From positions 11,569,144 through 11,633,143 of the forward strand of contig NC_133946.1 of the NCBI RefSeq assembly GCF_031877795.1: a DNA stretch of 64,000 nt. The letters are read 5' to 3'. The position numbers and the translations under genes are program-made. The stretch is from Strix aluco. Taxonomy: Eukaryota > Chordata > Aves > Strigiformes > Strigidae. Below the pieces are notes generated by a model, which was not told the DNA's origin, did not search any database, and was given only the letters and a program-made list of their open reading frames with translations. Positions 31,660 through 43,500 of this stretch are shown here, piece after piece (positions within the stretch are counted from its first letter, which is position 1; each line of letters starts with the position of its first letter).

Positions 31660-32244
31660 CAGCATGGGGAATAACCAGGAGGAGCTGGAGACACGGGCAC
31701 ACCTTCAAGGCTCTGGGCTTTGGCGTCAGGGGGCCGTGGGGGGATGGCTCCTGTGGCTGGAGTGCTGGGATGGAAGGACACAGGCTCTTTAGGGGGGACA
31801 GGCAGGGAGAGGAGGAGGCGGGTCACCCTCTATGTCGGTGCCCAGCTGGAGAGCACCGAGCTCTGCCTGGGGATGGGTGAGGAGCCAACTGAGAGCTGGT
31901 GGGTCAGGATTAAAGGGAGGGCAGGGACAGGAGACCTTATGGTGGGGGTCTGCTCCAGGACACCCCACCAGGAGGAGCGGGTGGATGAGCCCATCTATAG
32001 ACAGACAGGAGCAGCCTCATGTTCACAAGTCCTGGCCCTCCTGGGGGACTTCAGCCCCCCTCACCCCGATATCTGCTGGAGGGACAACCTAGCAGGGTAC
32101 AAGCAATCCAGGGCGTTCCTGGAATGTGCTGATGAGAACTTCCTTCTGCAAGTGATGGAGGAGTGAAGGAGGAGAGGTGCTGTGCCGGAACTAAATGATC
32201 TTTAAGCTCCCTTCGAGCCCAAACCCATTCTATTATTCTATGAT
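31660..32244 (+). mobile_element. CR1 LINE copy, ORF2 endonuclease joined to 3' end
   Basis: Translation shows CR1 ORF2 endonuclease landmarks: GNNQEELE near 31674, then in another frame EEPTESWWVRIKGRAGTGD, GDF..HPDICWRDN and QSRAFLECADENFLLQV up to a TGA at 32164. It then passes within about 30 bases to the CR1 3' end (ATGATCTTTAAGCTCCCTT .. CCCAAACCCATTCTATTATTCTATGATT). The whole reverse transcriptase region is missing. The GDFN motif of the endonuclease is altered to GDFSPP, and there is at least one frameshift. It is a dead copy on the + strand. Confidence 0.85.
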
Positions 32245-35200
32245 TAATGTGTGTCTGCTGTAACACTTAAGTGTTTCTGTATAAATTCAACTGATGAATA
32301 AGGAGAATGCATTTCATGAGGCTGGTGCATGAAATCCCACAGTTGTATTTACAGCTTTTGATATGAAATCATACAATGATGGAATATTGTGACTGTAATC
32401 TATGTTATGGATTCATATAAATTCAGGATTTCTTAACAAAAATTTGGCAATGCATAAAGGATTACATCGGTAGCCTTAAATTTACATGGGACAATAAATA
32501 ATTTCAAGACTAAGCAAACCTGTTATGTTTATGACTCTTGTCAGGCTTTCATTCTGCAAAATATTTAAGAACTTGCCAGGTTTTAGACACAGAACCCAAA
32601 GCAGCAGTATTTGTTCTCTAGTCTCCCAGACCAGCAAATCTCTGAGCTCTTCTTCCATCTGATAGAGAACAAGCCATAAAGAGGAGGCACAAAGATCTTA
32701 TCCCTCCAATCAGGACATAGACAGAGTGTGCTCCCAGTAAGTGGGAATGCTCCCTGGTCCCACAGATTGGACACAGCCAAGGAATTTTTGTTTTTATGGC
32801 TCTCCTAAGCGTAGGTTTCTTCTGGTTCTCAGAAAATTGCATGCTGGATACTGTGAACAACTGATGTGATTTGAATCTGAATGTCTGGAAGGTTTTGAAC
32901 TATTTCAATAAGCTGAATTATTCCAGTTTCTACTATCTTTATATTAATTTTGAAATTGACTGCCATTATTTTCTACCTATTGGATGTGTCACCTTCCTTA
33001 CTACAGCATAATATGGTCTTATGTAAGAAAACAAGTCTGTTCATCAACCTTGTTAAAGTTTTTGCACAGTTGAGAAGAGACGGTATGATCATGTTTTAAA
33101 CAAAATTTTAAAAAGGCTTTGGTGAGCCACTTTAGTCTAAAAGTGAGAGAATTATAAAAGCGAAAATCCTAAGTATTTTTTCTGAGGAACACTGTCATTT
33201 CACATTTTGTGTCATTCTGACTGACCTACCGGATTTTGGGTTCCATACACTAATTAATTCTGCTTTGGTTCTGCCAAACCTACTATACATCAGATCCAAC
33301 TGGTTTTTAGTTCATTAAATTTATGAATACTTTTAGAAGTAGACAAATTACACCTTCTGCATGTGCATCAGCAAATAATTCTAAATCTTTCCTCTGTGCT
33401 GCTGCTGATTTCCCAAATAATAAATATTCCAAAATGGCTTTGGGCTAAACTGTAACTTCTGAGGTGTTGCGCTCCATGCTGTGCACTAGTGATTTCCCCA
33501 GCGATGGTTCCGTGCCAGCGATGCTTCGGTGTACAAAAGCTTAGTGTTCCTATTCTAAGTAAGTTATTTGACTGTGGTCTTGAGAATTGGTGGTTAGAGT
33601 CTCTCATTTAGCCTTGGGCTATGGGCAGTGCAGTTACATTAATGTGCATGTGCTTAAACCAGTCTCTTAAAGATTGCTGAAGGAAGACTGAAGCTCCTTT
33701 AACAGTTTCATTCTCTTGGTTCTTACTATTTTACACTCATTGGTTAACATAGCAGAATGGCATGTTTAGAAACCTAGAAATAAGAAGGTTTCATTTCTAT
33801 TCATTCTTTATCTGATAGAATATTTTAAATTATTAAAGAAGCATGTGAACATTGAGGTCACTCAGTAAGACCAGGGAAGAACGCTGTTCCTTTTGTTAGT
33901 TCTAGAAACATTTGTTCCCTACTCTCTTTTTGTAATAAGTACCATCCAAAGCTATTTAATTATTGATCCCGTGGCTCCAGCTGGTATGGAAGTGTGATTT
34001 ACAAAGCAGGATTAGCAGCTAAGTGACAATGCTGATGAAAGACAAATGTTAGTCTTCGGTTTCTGTGCCTGAGCTTATGTTTGCTTTTCCAGCGCTTTGG
34101 ATTCTCTTGATGCACAGTTCTTCAGTACCTCTTGAATTGTATAGTTCCTTTCTTGAAGTTAAACTAGTAATGTATTTTGATGTAGTGAAATACTTTAAAT
34201 AATCATTCACTCAGGAATAATTTCATAGAGGGAAAAAAAAAGTGTTGGAGTACTGCAAAATTCAGTGGTGGCTGGATATGGCTTGTTGGTACATTTCCTT
34301 GATATCCAGTCAAAATGGATCTGGTGAAGACACTCTGGACCATTTTGCCAGCCTGGATTAGTACTGTACCTGTACTGTGAACTGAACTGGCTACAACTTG
34401 TTCTTTCATTAGGCTGTTCCCATGGCTTCACAGGCCAGATCTGCTGATATCCTGTTTGAAAAGATAAGTATGTCAGGGATTAAATCCAACTGTAAGTAGG
34501 CACCTATTGTTTTAGTGGCACATCGCCTGCTCCTGCTATGTCTGGAGGGGAACCGGGGAAGGCTTTTCTTCATACAGCTTTGGTGGAGTGTGCCATATTC
34601 TTCTATCTTGGAAACTATTGCTTAGATCCTGTGCAACTAAAAGCAGCCGTTTTTATATCAAGATGTAAAATGTAAGTGTCAGCTGAAAGTAGTCTTGCCT
34701 AGCCTGAAACAGAAAACGTTAGTGGCAACTGCTGTGGGCAGCTGTAAAGATGGTTTCTCATTTGATTAACATATGGGGAATGTGTAACAGGAATAGTCCA
34801 TTTTTATGCAATTAAAAAAGTTATTATTCCTCCTCATCTCCTGGGAAAGCATATTTTTTACTTGGTGAGCTAGACAACAATAGAAAACACTGTAATCCTG
34901 TTCTCAGTTCTTTCAACAGATAATTCCCACACAGTGGAAGACTGGAGCCATCTTCGTTGCTTCTTGTTTATGAGCATTCATTTCTGCTACACATGTGCTC
35001 CATGCACCAAGATCAAGATGTTTTTTTGCTTCCCATCAGCTAAACTGAGGAGATTTTTATCAAAGTGAGCAGTATATCTATATACTTTTAGACTGTCTGA
35101 AAATTGCTTCATAACTTTCTCAATTACAAGCTTAAGTTTCTGTGGTGTTTCTCTATATGGCATATTGTGCACTTTCTTAAACTTTATTGTGGTTTCCACA

Positions 35201-36740
35201 ATGATCTTTCCTGATGTATCGGTGTCCTTTCCAGAAACAGATGCGTAGTGATACGCGTAGAGGGGAAAAGGCAGAACACTGCCATGTGATTGGGAACACA
35301 CTGTTGCATTGGATGAGGCTCAGGGAAGAGAGTTACCATTTTCCTTGCTCCCCTAGTAAATTCAAACTGGTCCTCTGAAAATAGGAGACAGCAAATTTGG
35401 AAATGGTGTTTGAGTAGTTGGACTTGTTGTAAAGAGAGGTAAGAAAACTACGCGTCCCCTGAATCTTCTTGCTATTTCATTACGGTAAAAGTCAAGCTGT
35501 TTGGTATGGTGCTGTGGATGTTTTGGCAAAGCCCTGTTAATGTTTCTGGCACCTGTAGTTTTGTTAAACTTCTATTACTGAGACAAACAGGGTTCTAGAC
35601 TGAAGGCCTACCTTCCACTGTCAGCATTGCTCCTGGCTTTGCACGTGATACCGGACAAATCATTTAAGTCCTGAGGTTTTCTTATTTGTAACACCAGTAT
35701 TATACTTTTATGTATATTTTCAAATCTAGATATACATATTTATAAATGTTTCACTTCTGTGGAGGAGAAATGGTTCACAAAACCAAGGTAACACTTTGAT
35801 ACGTTTAGTTGCTGGTTTCCTAACCTGCATTTGGATGAGTAATTTCTGTTGCTCCCTGTCACTGTAGTGCTTTTGGGCAGCTGAAATGTACAATGCAACC
35901 AGTAACATTTCACCAAAATAGGTTTTGGTTTTGATATTAGTATCCAGAGAGTAAAACAGGGGAACGGTTGCTCTGACTGATGCTGCTGTTTAAGCTGGAG
36001 TGTAGCTGTTCTACCAGCTGTTAAGATCCAAGCTGTTCTCTTTGAAAACTAAGTTATTTTTTTAACTCAAAACTGAATTTTGGACCTTGACCTGTATCTT
36101 GGTGAAATAATTCTTAGCATCCAGCTTTTAGGTATGTCACTGTCCTGTCAGATTTTGGCGTGATAGATGGTTGCATGTTTGGTTTAGGTGCCACAGATGT
36201 AAATAATACTTTTGACATCTATGATAGCTTCCCTGTCTAAACCACCCTTTATTCCTCCCAATTTTATTCCAAATCCATTCTAAAATTATCTTTTTTGTTC
36301 ATGTCTAAGTTTATCACCTTCCCTTTTCTATCTCTTTCTGTGTTTTGCAATTTTTATATGCGCTAAATGTTTCATTACATGAGGGTTGTGTTAATGTGCA
36401 ATGGCACCCCACATAGTCAAGGCAAAACCAACAGTCACAATTATTACTCAAAGCAATTATAAGCAGTATGAAGCCTTTACATAAAAGACGGTATCTGTCC
36501 CCTCTCTTCTTGTGGCGTGCTATTGTCTTTCCTTTCAGAAGCGACTGTATTTTGGTAATGCTGCATAGATTTTTCAGGATAGAAGTTACTATACAAACAC
36601 GAGTGTTATATGACCTCAAAAATAGCTGTGAGCTGGAAAGCTAAATCCAGCTCTAATGAATGAAGTCCGAAAGCTGACAGCATTCAGCAATTTCACAGGC
36701 TCAGGATATTTTCTAACAAGAAAATTCATTTCTGAGACTT
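32245..36740. other. non-coding stretch
   Basis: Mostly AT-rich with no recognised exon. It contains a MIR fragment (35585-35710) and an antisense open frame (34987-35301) that is discussed under findings but not called as a gene. Confidence 0.6.
35585..35710 (+). mobile_element. MIR-like SINE
   Basis: GGACAAATCATTTAAGTCCTGAGGTTTTCTTATTTGTAACACCAGTATTATAC, read in pieces, follows the MIR core (GGCAAGTCACTTAACCTC..CTCAGTTT..CATCTGTAAAATG..ATAATAC). The head of the element is barely visible. Confidence 0.55.
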
Positions 36741-36769
36741 GTTGACAGAAACATCAAGAATGGAACTGC

Positions 36770-36910
36770 TGCCTTTGCCTCCACCCACCCCAGCAAAGAG
36801 TGGGGGGAGAAAAGCAGCTCTTTATAAATAGCTCTGTTCCTGTCGTATTTGTAAATTCAGTGCTTTTTGTGTCAATGACATCACCCTCTTCTCCATGGCA
36901 ACTCTCTACG
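36770..36910 (+). promoter_or_regulatory. possible regulatory module (MEF2/TATA-like, CRE-like, X-box-like)
   Basis: Within 140 bp are a CACCCACCCC box (36782-36791), TTATAAATAG (an exact MEF2 consensus that could also act as a TATA box, 36822-36831), TGACATCA (a CRE/AP-1-like site near 36876) and CCATGGCAAC (half an RFX X-box, near 36893). It is upstream of PAK6 on the same strand. This is motif clustering only; it could be an enhancer, an alternative PAK6 promoter or chance. Confidence 0.3.
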
Positions 36911-37480
36911 ATGTCAAAACTGCAGGGCACCATCACAGAAACTTAAACCAGCAAATGAACGGGTTGATTCAAGATGATTTAATTGAGAAACAGTGCAGGG
37001 GGGCTACAGGAGGGGGTGGGAAACATGAGCGAATGGGCTACTGTCAGCTCTGCTTCTCTGGAAAGCTCGCATCTGTGATGATCGTCTCCTAAAACTCTGC
37101 CCTGGCTCTTCTTTTTGTAAGACCTTGCCAGGAGGAGGAGGTGGGTGGGTGGGAAGGCATGCAGGCATCTTATTCTCCATCTCTGGTGTGTCTGGAGAGA
37201 AGCACTACAGGTGACTAAGCAGGAGGAGCCTGACTGACTCACTCCTGAGTTATTTTCTCACTCCCCTTTTCTCCCCCCTCCCATCTTTTCTGTTTGTTTT
37301 TTAGCTTTCACCCAACAGCTTGTATTTTTCCCCAGGCCCTGATGAGAAAGAATTAGCAGCAGGCTTTCTTGTTACCTAATGTTCACAAAAATGTGCTTGT
37401 GGTTATCCAGGTGAGGAAATAAAAGCCAACTCTAAAAGCAAGAAAAATGAATTGTCTCTTGGATACAACACCTTTATCTT

Positions 37481-37540
37481 AAAAAAACAAACAAACAAAC
37501 AAAAAACAAACAAACAAAAAAACCCCAAAAAAACCCCTTC
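37481..37540 (+). repeat. (AAAC)n simple repeat
   Basis: A run of A with C about every fourth base, grading into AACCCC units. It could be the A-tail of a lost retroelement, but no element body is visible upstream. Confidence 0.85.
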
Positions 37541-40500
37541 TCCTTTCTGAATTTTGTCCAGGAAATGCTAAAGTAACTGACATGCCAGGAAACTGTAAAT
37601 AGCTGGCTTCTTTATCAGACTACCTCTGGAAAATACCTAATTGCCTCACTGGCAGCCCTGCTGGTTTTGACTTGATTTCTAAACCGACTGCGGTGGGGGG
37701 AAGCTATTTCACTTGCTGTCTTGATTACAGAATTGGATTCTGCTGGGTTCCATTTGGGACTCAAGTAGCAGGAACATAATGGTTACATCTGCAGAGTTTC
37801 AGCCAGTGTAAACTGTCACTGCTTCATTCAGCTTAATAAATCTGTCCTAATTTACATCCCTATGAAGTCTAAAGCCTTAGAACAGTTTACCTTCCTCCTT
37901 CTGCAGGGTGCCATGAGATCTGTTGCTGAAATTTAGCCTGCAGAAGTGTCAACTTGATATTATATTTTGCATTTTTGAAATTGCATGGCATGGACGCAGG
38001 CAAGTTATGCAAGATCAGCACAACGCCCACAGAGTTCTTGTATCCAGAAAGGGACACGGCAGAGCTTACCAGATCAATAAGTAACACTTTGGTTTGCCTG
38101 GGCGATGGAGCAATGATGTATTTGCTGCTCATGGACTGCAGTTTATACCTCTATAGGGCAAAGGAGTCTTTAATCACAGATTCTCAAAGCGTGAGGCTTT
38201 GTTATGTCTGTTAACTCCCTCCCCGCCCCGGAGTGAAGCCTAAGTCAGCCATCCTGTGATTTCAAGGCTTAGTTAAGAACTATGCATGCATTTCCCTTAT
38301 ACACTAGAATCTTGATTAGTATCTTGCTCTTGCCTTCTGTGCAAAATGTCACTCAACAGACAGTCCCATCCTCTTTGCTGAGATCACAGCATCAGCCCAC
38401 AATAAAAAAGGTCCCAGAAAACATTGATTCACTGCATTACAGAATCTTGATAGTGGTATGTGTCTACAGTGAGATCTCCTCAGTTTTAACTGCAGGGTTT
38501 TAATGGAATTTATCACTGTGGTCTCCTCTGTCCTCCAATTGTGAGGGTATTTTACCTTCAGTGAATTCTTCTAACCCTTCTGCTGAGGGCCAGGAGGAGG
38601 GGGTGTTGTGGTGCTGGTGCCCTGCACAGCGGCTGGCAGGGGACGGTGCTGGTGAGGAAGCGACTGCGAGCTCTGTGTGTTTGTGTGGCCATGAGACTGA
38701 ACCAGGAGCTTTCTGAAGAAGCTTGAAGATGAAATTGCTGAGAATTTTTGCCTGAAGCAAGGGATGTTTCCCGTGTTTAAGACAAGCAGCAACCTGCAGT
38801 CAGAAGGAAGAAGGGACTGAATTCACTCCAGAAGTATTTCTCTGAGATCTTTTTTTTAAGGTAAGACTGCTGTTGTGGGACGTAGATGGGGCAACAGGGT
38901 CCAGCATTCTGAACACTAACACTGAGATGACTTTTCAAATTTTTTTACCTTCCTAAGCTGTAGAACTGAGATAAATCACTGATATCTCTGGCACTCCCTT
39001 TTTAGGCTGGAAATTTAAATCAGCCAATAAGAACTAATTTTCTGAGGTCTGAAGCCATAAAAAAGGGATGAGAAGGAATGCTTTTAACACTGCCTTTTGC
39101 CTGCCTGTATTCTAGTGGTGAATAAATGCCATTGCCTATGCTTCTAAATCATGTACTTAAATAGTAGAATGATGGGCATTGTAGGAACAGTGGGTAAATA
39201 AAAGTAAAATTTAGTAAATAGACATAAGCTTATGGTTTATTAATTTTGTTTAGTGCTTTTAAACATCGATAGATTGTTGTTCTGTAGGAGGCAAAATTAG
39301 GATGGTTCCTGCCTTCGGAACTTGAAGGTTTTTAATAGGCTTGGTTTGGAGAAATGCTATTGAAACAAGCAAGGGGAGATAGGTTATTTTTTTAAAGCAT
39401 CTATTTGAATTACACCTGAACAACCAGTTTGTCACTGTTGAAAACTCTTTGTCGAGGGGCCAGAAAGTAGTAGAGCGCTCCTTGTCCCAGCTGGAGGCAA
39501 CTTGTTTGAAAAGCCTTATTTAAGATAGAAAAAAAAATACCTTGAATGTACAGAGATGGCTCTGGAAAAAACTGGTGAGTAACGTCTAAAAAATCTTGTA
39601 TCATCAGTATTCCCTCCTCCCCTCTTTAAACCAAAAACTGAAACTCCTCCTAGTTGGGAACCCTCCAGACTGAGAATTGTGTGCTTAGGTTGCGGTGTAT
39701 AATTATAGTCCTTGAGGGAAGTGCAGTAGAGCACGGATTTTACAAAGGTGCTGGAGCTGTTGAGGAACACACTTGCTGAGCCTGGAAGTGCAGGGAAGAG
39801 TGTAGTCGTGAGTCTACACTTTCTCTTTGCACGCTAATTGATCTAACACTTTCATGCAGTTCCATTTTTGCTCTTGGAAAAGGAATAAAACGTGCTCATA
39901 AAAGCAAAACCATCTTCTGTTTAAGGGAAGTAAGTGTAGTTAATAAGCTTTTGCACCTAAAGCTGAGAAGGAGGAAAAAGCCTTGTCAAGTCGGTGAGAA
40001 GTGAAATCAAACTGCTCTCTGACTTGTTGCCTCCTCTTCCCTTCCCTATGTAAAGTAAGGAACAAGGAACGGAGCAGTGCCCAGGGGGGAGCTGAGCTCT
40101 GTGAAGGTTGCAGAGTGCTTAGGTGAGATTGCCAGCGGAAGGGTACTTGTGCCCAATACTCGGGCAGGGAACGATGGCCAGGAGGGTGTTTGGTGCCAGC
40201 AGTCCTTGCGTAACGTTATGCTGGCTCCACAGCTGGCTCTGCCAGGCGCTGGAGCAGTTAATGCAGTTGGATGCTGTTGCTGCAGTTTGATTCCACTTTG
40301 TAGAAATAGTTGAGATGGGGATATGCCTGCCAACTTCACAGTCAGGAGTCATCAGTTCTGCCTCTGACACTTGGGGAGCATGAATGAATAACTCTTAAAA
40401 TATTAATCTAGGGCAGCTTCCAAGAATCCTGTGTACTGGAGTCTAGAATACATTGTGATCTGATTCATTATCCAGGGACAGCAAAGTCTTTGAAGAGGTG

Positions 40501-43500
40501 TTTACCCAGTGTGTGGACACACTGAACTTCAAACTCCCAAAGAAAACCTGCCTTGGCAACTTTCAATAATATATTTGGAGAGGATAGACGCGACATCAGA
40601 GGGTAGGGGAGCGACAGACGTGCAAGCAAGGCTACAGGTGAGCAGGGAAACCAAAGAGGGACGGCAGTAGCTGTGGGCTGGTGCACAGGACAGCACGGCA
40701 GACTATGGCTTTGGGGGGTATGGAACATGCTGCTGCTTGGGGCAGTGTCTCTTGACATTGATTGAAACTGGAATTCTGCATAACCAGTGTCAAGCTCCAT
40801 ATTATCTTCCATGTGATGGTTCTTCAGTAAAATCTTCTGTTTCTTTTTACTGATAGGATTTGGTGGGAGAGGAGGCTCTTTGCAGTTCCTGAGAGAACTG
40901 TAGAGGGAGGGATAAATAGGAGGAAGCCAGTGATACTGCTGGAGAATACAAAGCACAGCAAGCCAGATAAAGGTGCTCTTAATTGAGGAGGAGGATTGGT
41001 ATTTAATTAAAACTACTGCTAAAAAACAGGCTCTTAGTAGTAAAATAAATAATAGCAGGACATGAGTAATTCCTCTCGGGGGAATGTCGGAGACAAAAAT
41101 TACACTAATGTAATAATAAAAGGGACCTGTGTGCAATTGCTCAGAGGAATAGTAACAGGATAGAATGATTTTTCACTGCTAAGAAGTTCAAATGTGGTTC
41201 AAGTCAAAAGGGACTGAAACTTGTTAAAGCACACGCTCCTCAGGGCTCTTGGGCCATTTCAGAAGGCAGAGTTGTCCGAGTTACTGAACCTGCCATTGAT
41301 GCTTTACTTGGCAATCCCAGCAGAGAGACGAGAGATTGAGCTCCTTCTCTGCTTTAGCAAATGATGGCAAGTTAAGTGTGTCGCTTGCACTCCTGCTGCT
41401 CAGTCAGTGTGTTTTCAGTGAATTAAAAATATTTCAGGCTCAGACTTAGGGCAATTGAGCCATGTGTCGTGTACCTGGAGGCAAGAAAGGACATCAAGCC
41501 ATCTTTTGCTCCCTTATTTCCCTCCCACCCCTTATTTCAGAGCTCTGTCTGCATTCCTCAAGCTGTGATGCCCATTCTGGTAAGGTGGTTGAATGGTGTA
41601 AGCTCATTAACCATTCTCAACTGAGTAATACACAGTGACATAATTTCTTTTCCACAGCTGGCTTGCATAACGCTGCACTTCGGTTTTTGTTACTTTTTCC
41701 ATTTCATCCTTTTAATTTCTATGACATCCATCTGTTTATCAGATAAGTTTAGAAAAAATTGGGAAGAAAAAAAAAAATTAAAAAAATCCCAGAATACAGA
41801 GAGAAAAAACCACACAGATGAGTGTAAAGGGGATTTAACAAAGAAGAGGTATTGGGACACTGGAATGAGAAGTGCTATTGCCCAAGGCAGGAAAGTGAGA
41901 GAAGATCCTGGATACTTGGGGACCAGAAGAGCAGGTAGTAGAAGCTTTTTCTTTTTATTTTCTTCCTGCTTTCCTCCTTCCTTACCCCAACCTGAAGAAA
42001 GAACCCAACCCACCAACCACCCCTCCACTCCCTGCAAAAAAACAACCCAAAAGCCACCAGCCACCCTGAAACAGCTGGCATCCTGGCTGCCTGAAAGCTG
42101 TCTTGTTTACAAAGACTGGCGTGCATTGCTGTAGCCAGTTATTGGTCATTTCCTTAAAAAAAAAAAAAAGTCTCTGACAAGAATTCATGTTCCTCTGGAC
42201 TTGCTTAAAGTGTAGCAAGGAATAGTGCTGCTTCAACCAAAGAGCACTTTGGAAACAGTTGAGTGATATATTTTTCTCCTGCAGGTGGCCAAGGGGAAGG
42301 AATCAGCCTGTGAATATCTCAGCCGCTCACAAGCACAGCCCAAAAAACCCAAGTTTAGTCACAGGAAAGAGCAAGGTGATAGTGGTTTGTGGTAGATATG
42401 GGAGGTAATTCCTCATCTGCTCCGAAGAATCAGCTCTGAGCGGTGTCATTGCTACTGGAGACCCAGCGGAGGTACTGCAGTTGGCATCCACTGGCCAGGG
42501 GCAGGTGTCCTGCCGATATGGTGTGGACATACCTGAAACACCATTGTGTAAAAAAGAACTTTTAGTTCTTAAAATGAAACATACTGTTTCCAACTAGAAA
42601 ACAAACATACTTGGCAGTTTCAGCAGAGACAAGTGTCTCTGTGAACTGATAATATCAACATGATGGCTCTGAGCTCAATTGTTTTTCCCCTGAGAATCTG
42701 GTTAAATTGGACTGTCTGTAGTGTCAGTGTTAGCTTACTGATGACCTTCTAGTTTTCAGACTTTCCTCTCTGCAATGCACAATGCCTTGTAAACAACTGT
42801 ATTTTGTTTTTCTTGTGCTCTGTCACCTTTTTCATTGAGATGAAAATTTTCACAGGTCTCACTTACTAATCCCTTCTAAATCTGATCGTATGCATGTTAC
42901 TGTGTCCAGGAGACAGAACTAAATAGGCTGCAGAGCCTTGGTTGTGTTACTGAAAGGGTATGGATCAGGCCACTGTCCTCCCTGCTGTGTTGTGGGGATG
43001 TTTTTTCTCACCTGTGCTAACCTTTGAGTCTTCTTTCAAAGCTGTGACTTTTCAAGGCATAGCAGGAGCTGAGGGTCTTCTACAGTGGAGCTGAAGAACT
43101 GTGTTTAGATGGGGAGAACAGGTATGAATGTCTTGCTTTAATCTGGACCGGGAACAGAGGCGTTAATATTTGTAGTGGCCAGAAGGCACTACACAGAGCT
43201 TAAAATAGTCAAGATCAGGATAATTTGGCTTTAAAAACCATCTGGGTCTTGATTCAGTGCTCATTAAAATTCATCGTAGCCCTATGATTGGCTTCTGGAA
43301 GAATTAAGCAGGGTGTTACACTTTATAATGAGCACTTTGGGCCTTGTCTAAGAAAGTACATAATTTCTAACATTATTGTATGCATTTAACTTATTTGCTG
43401 TAATGTACAACTTAGAATAAGAATCTTTCTAGCACTTGCAGAAGTCAGGGAAAAAACTCTGTTTTCAGGGGACTTTGGATTAGATCTGAAGAACAGATGT

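Noticed and set aside
41721-42134. 137-codon + frame and overlapping antisense frames
   Set aside because: Strong purine/pyrimidine asymmetry makes both strands poor in stops. No recognisable protein.
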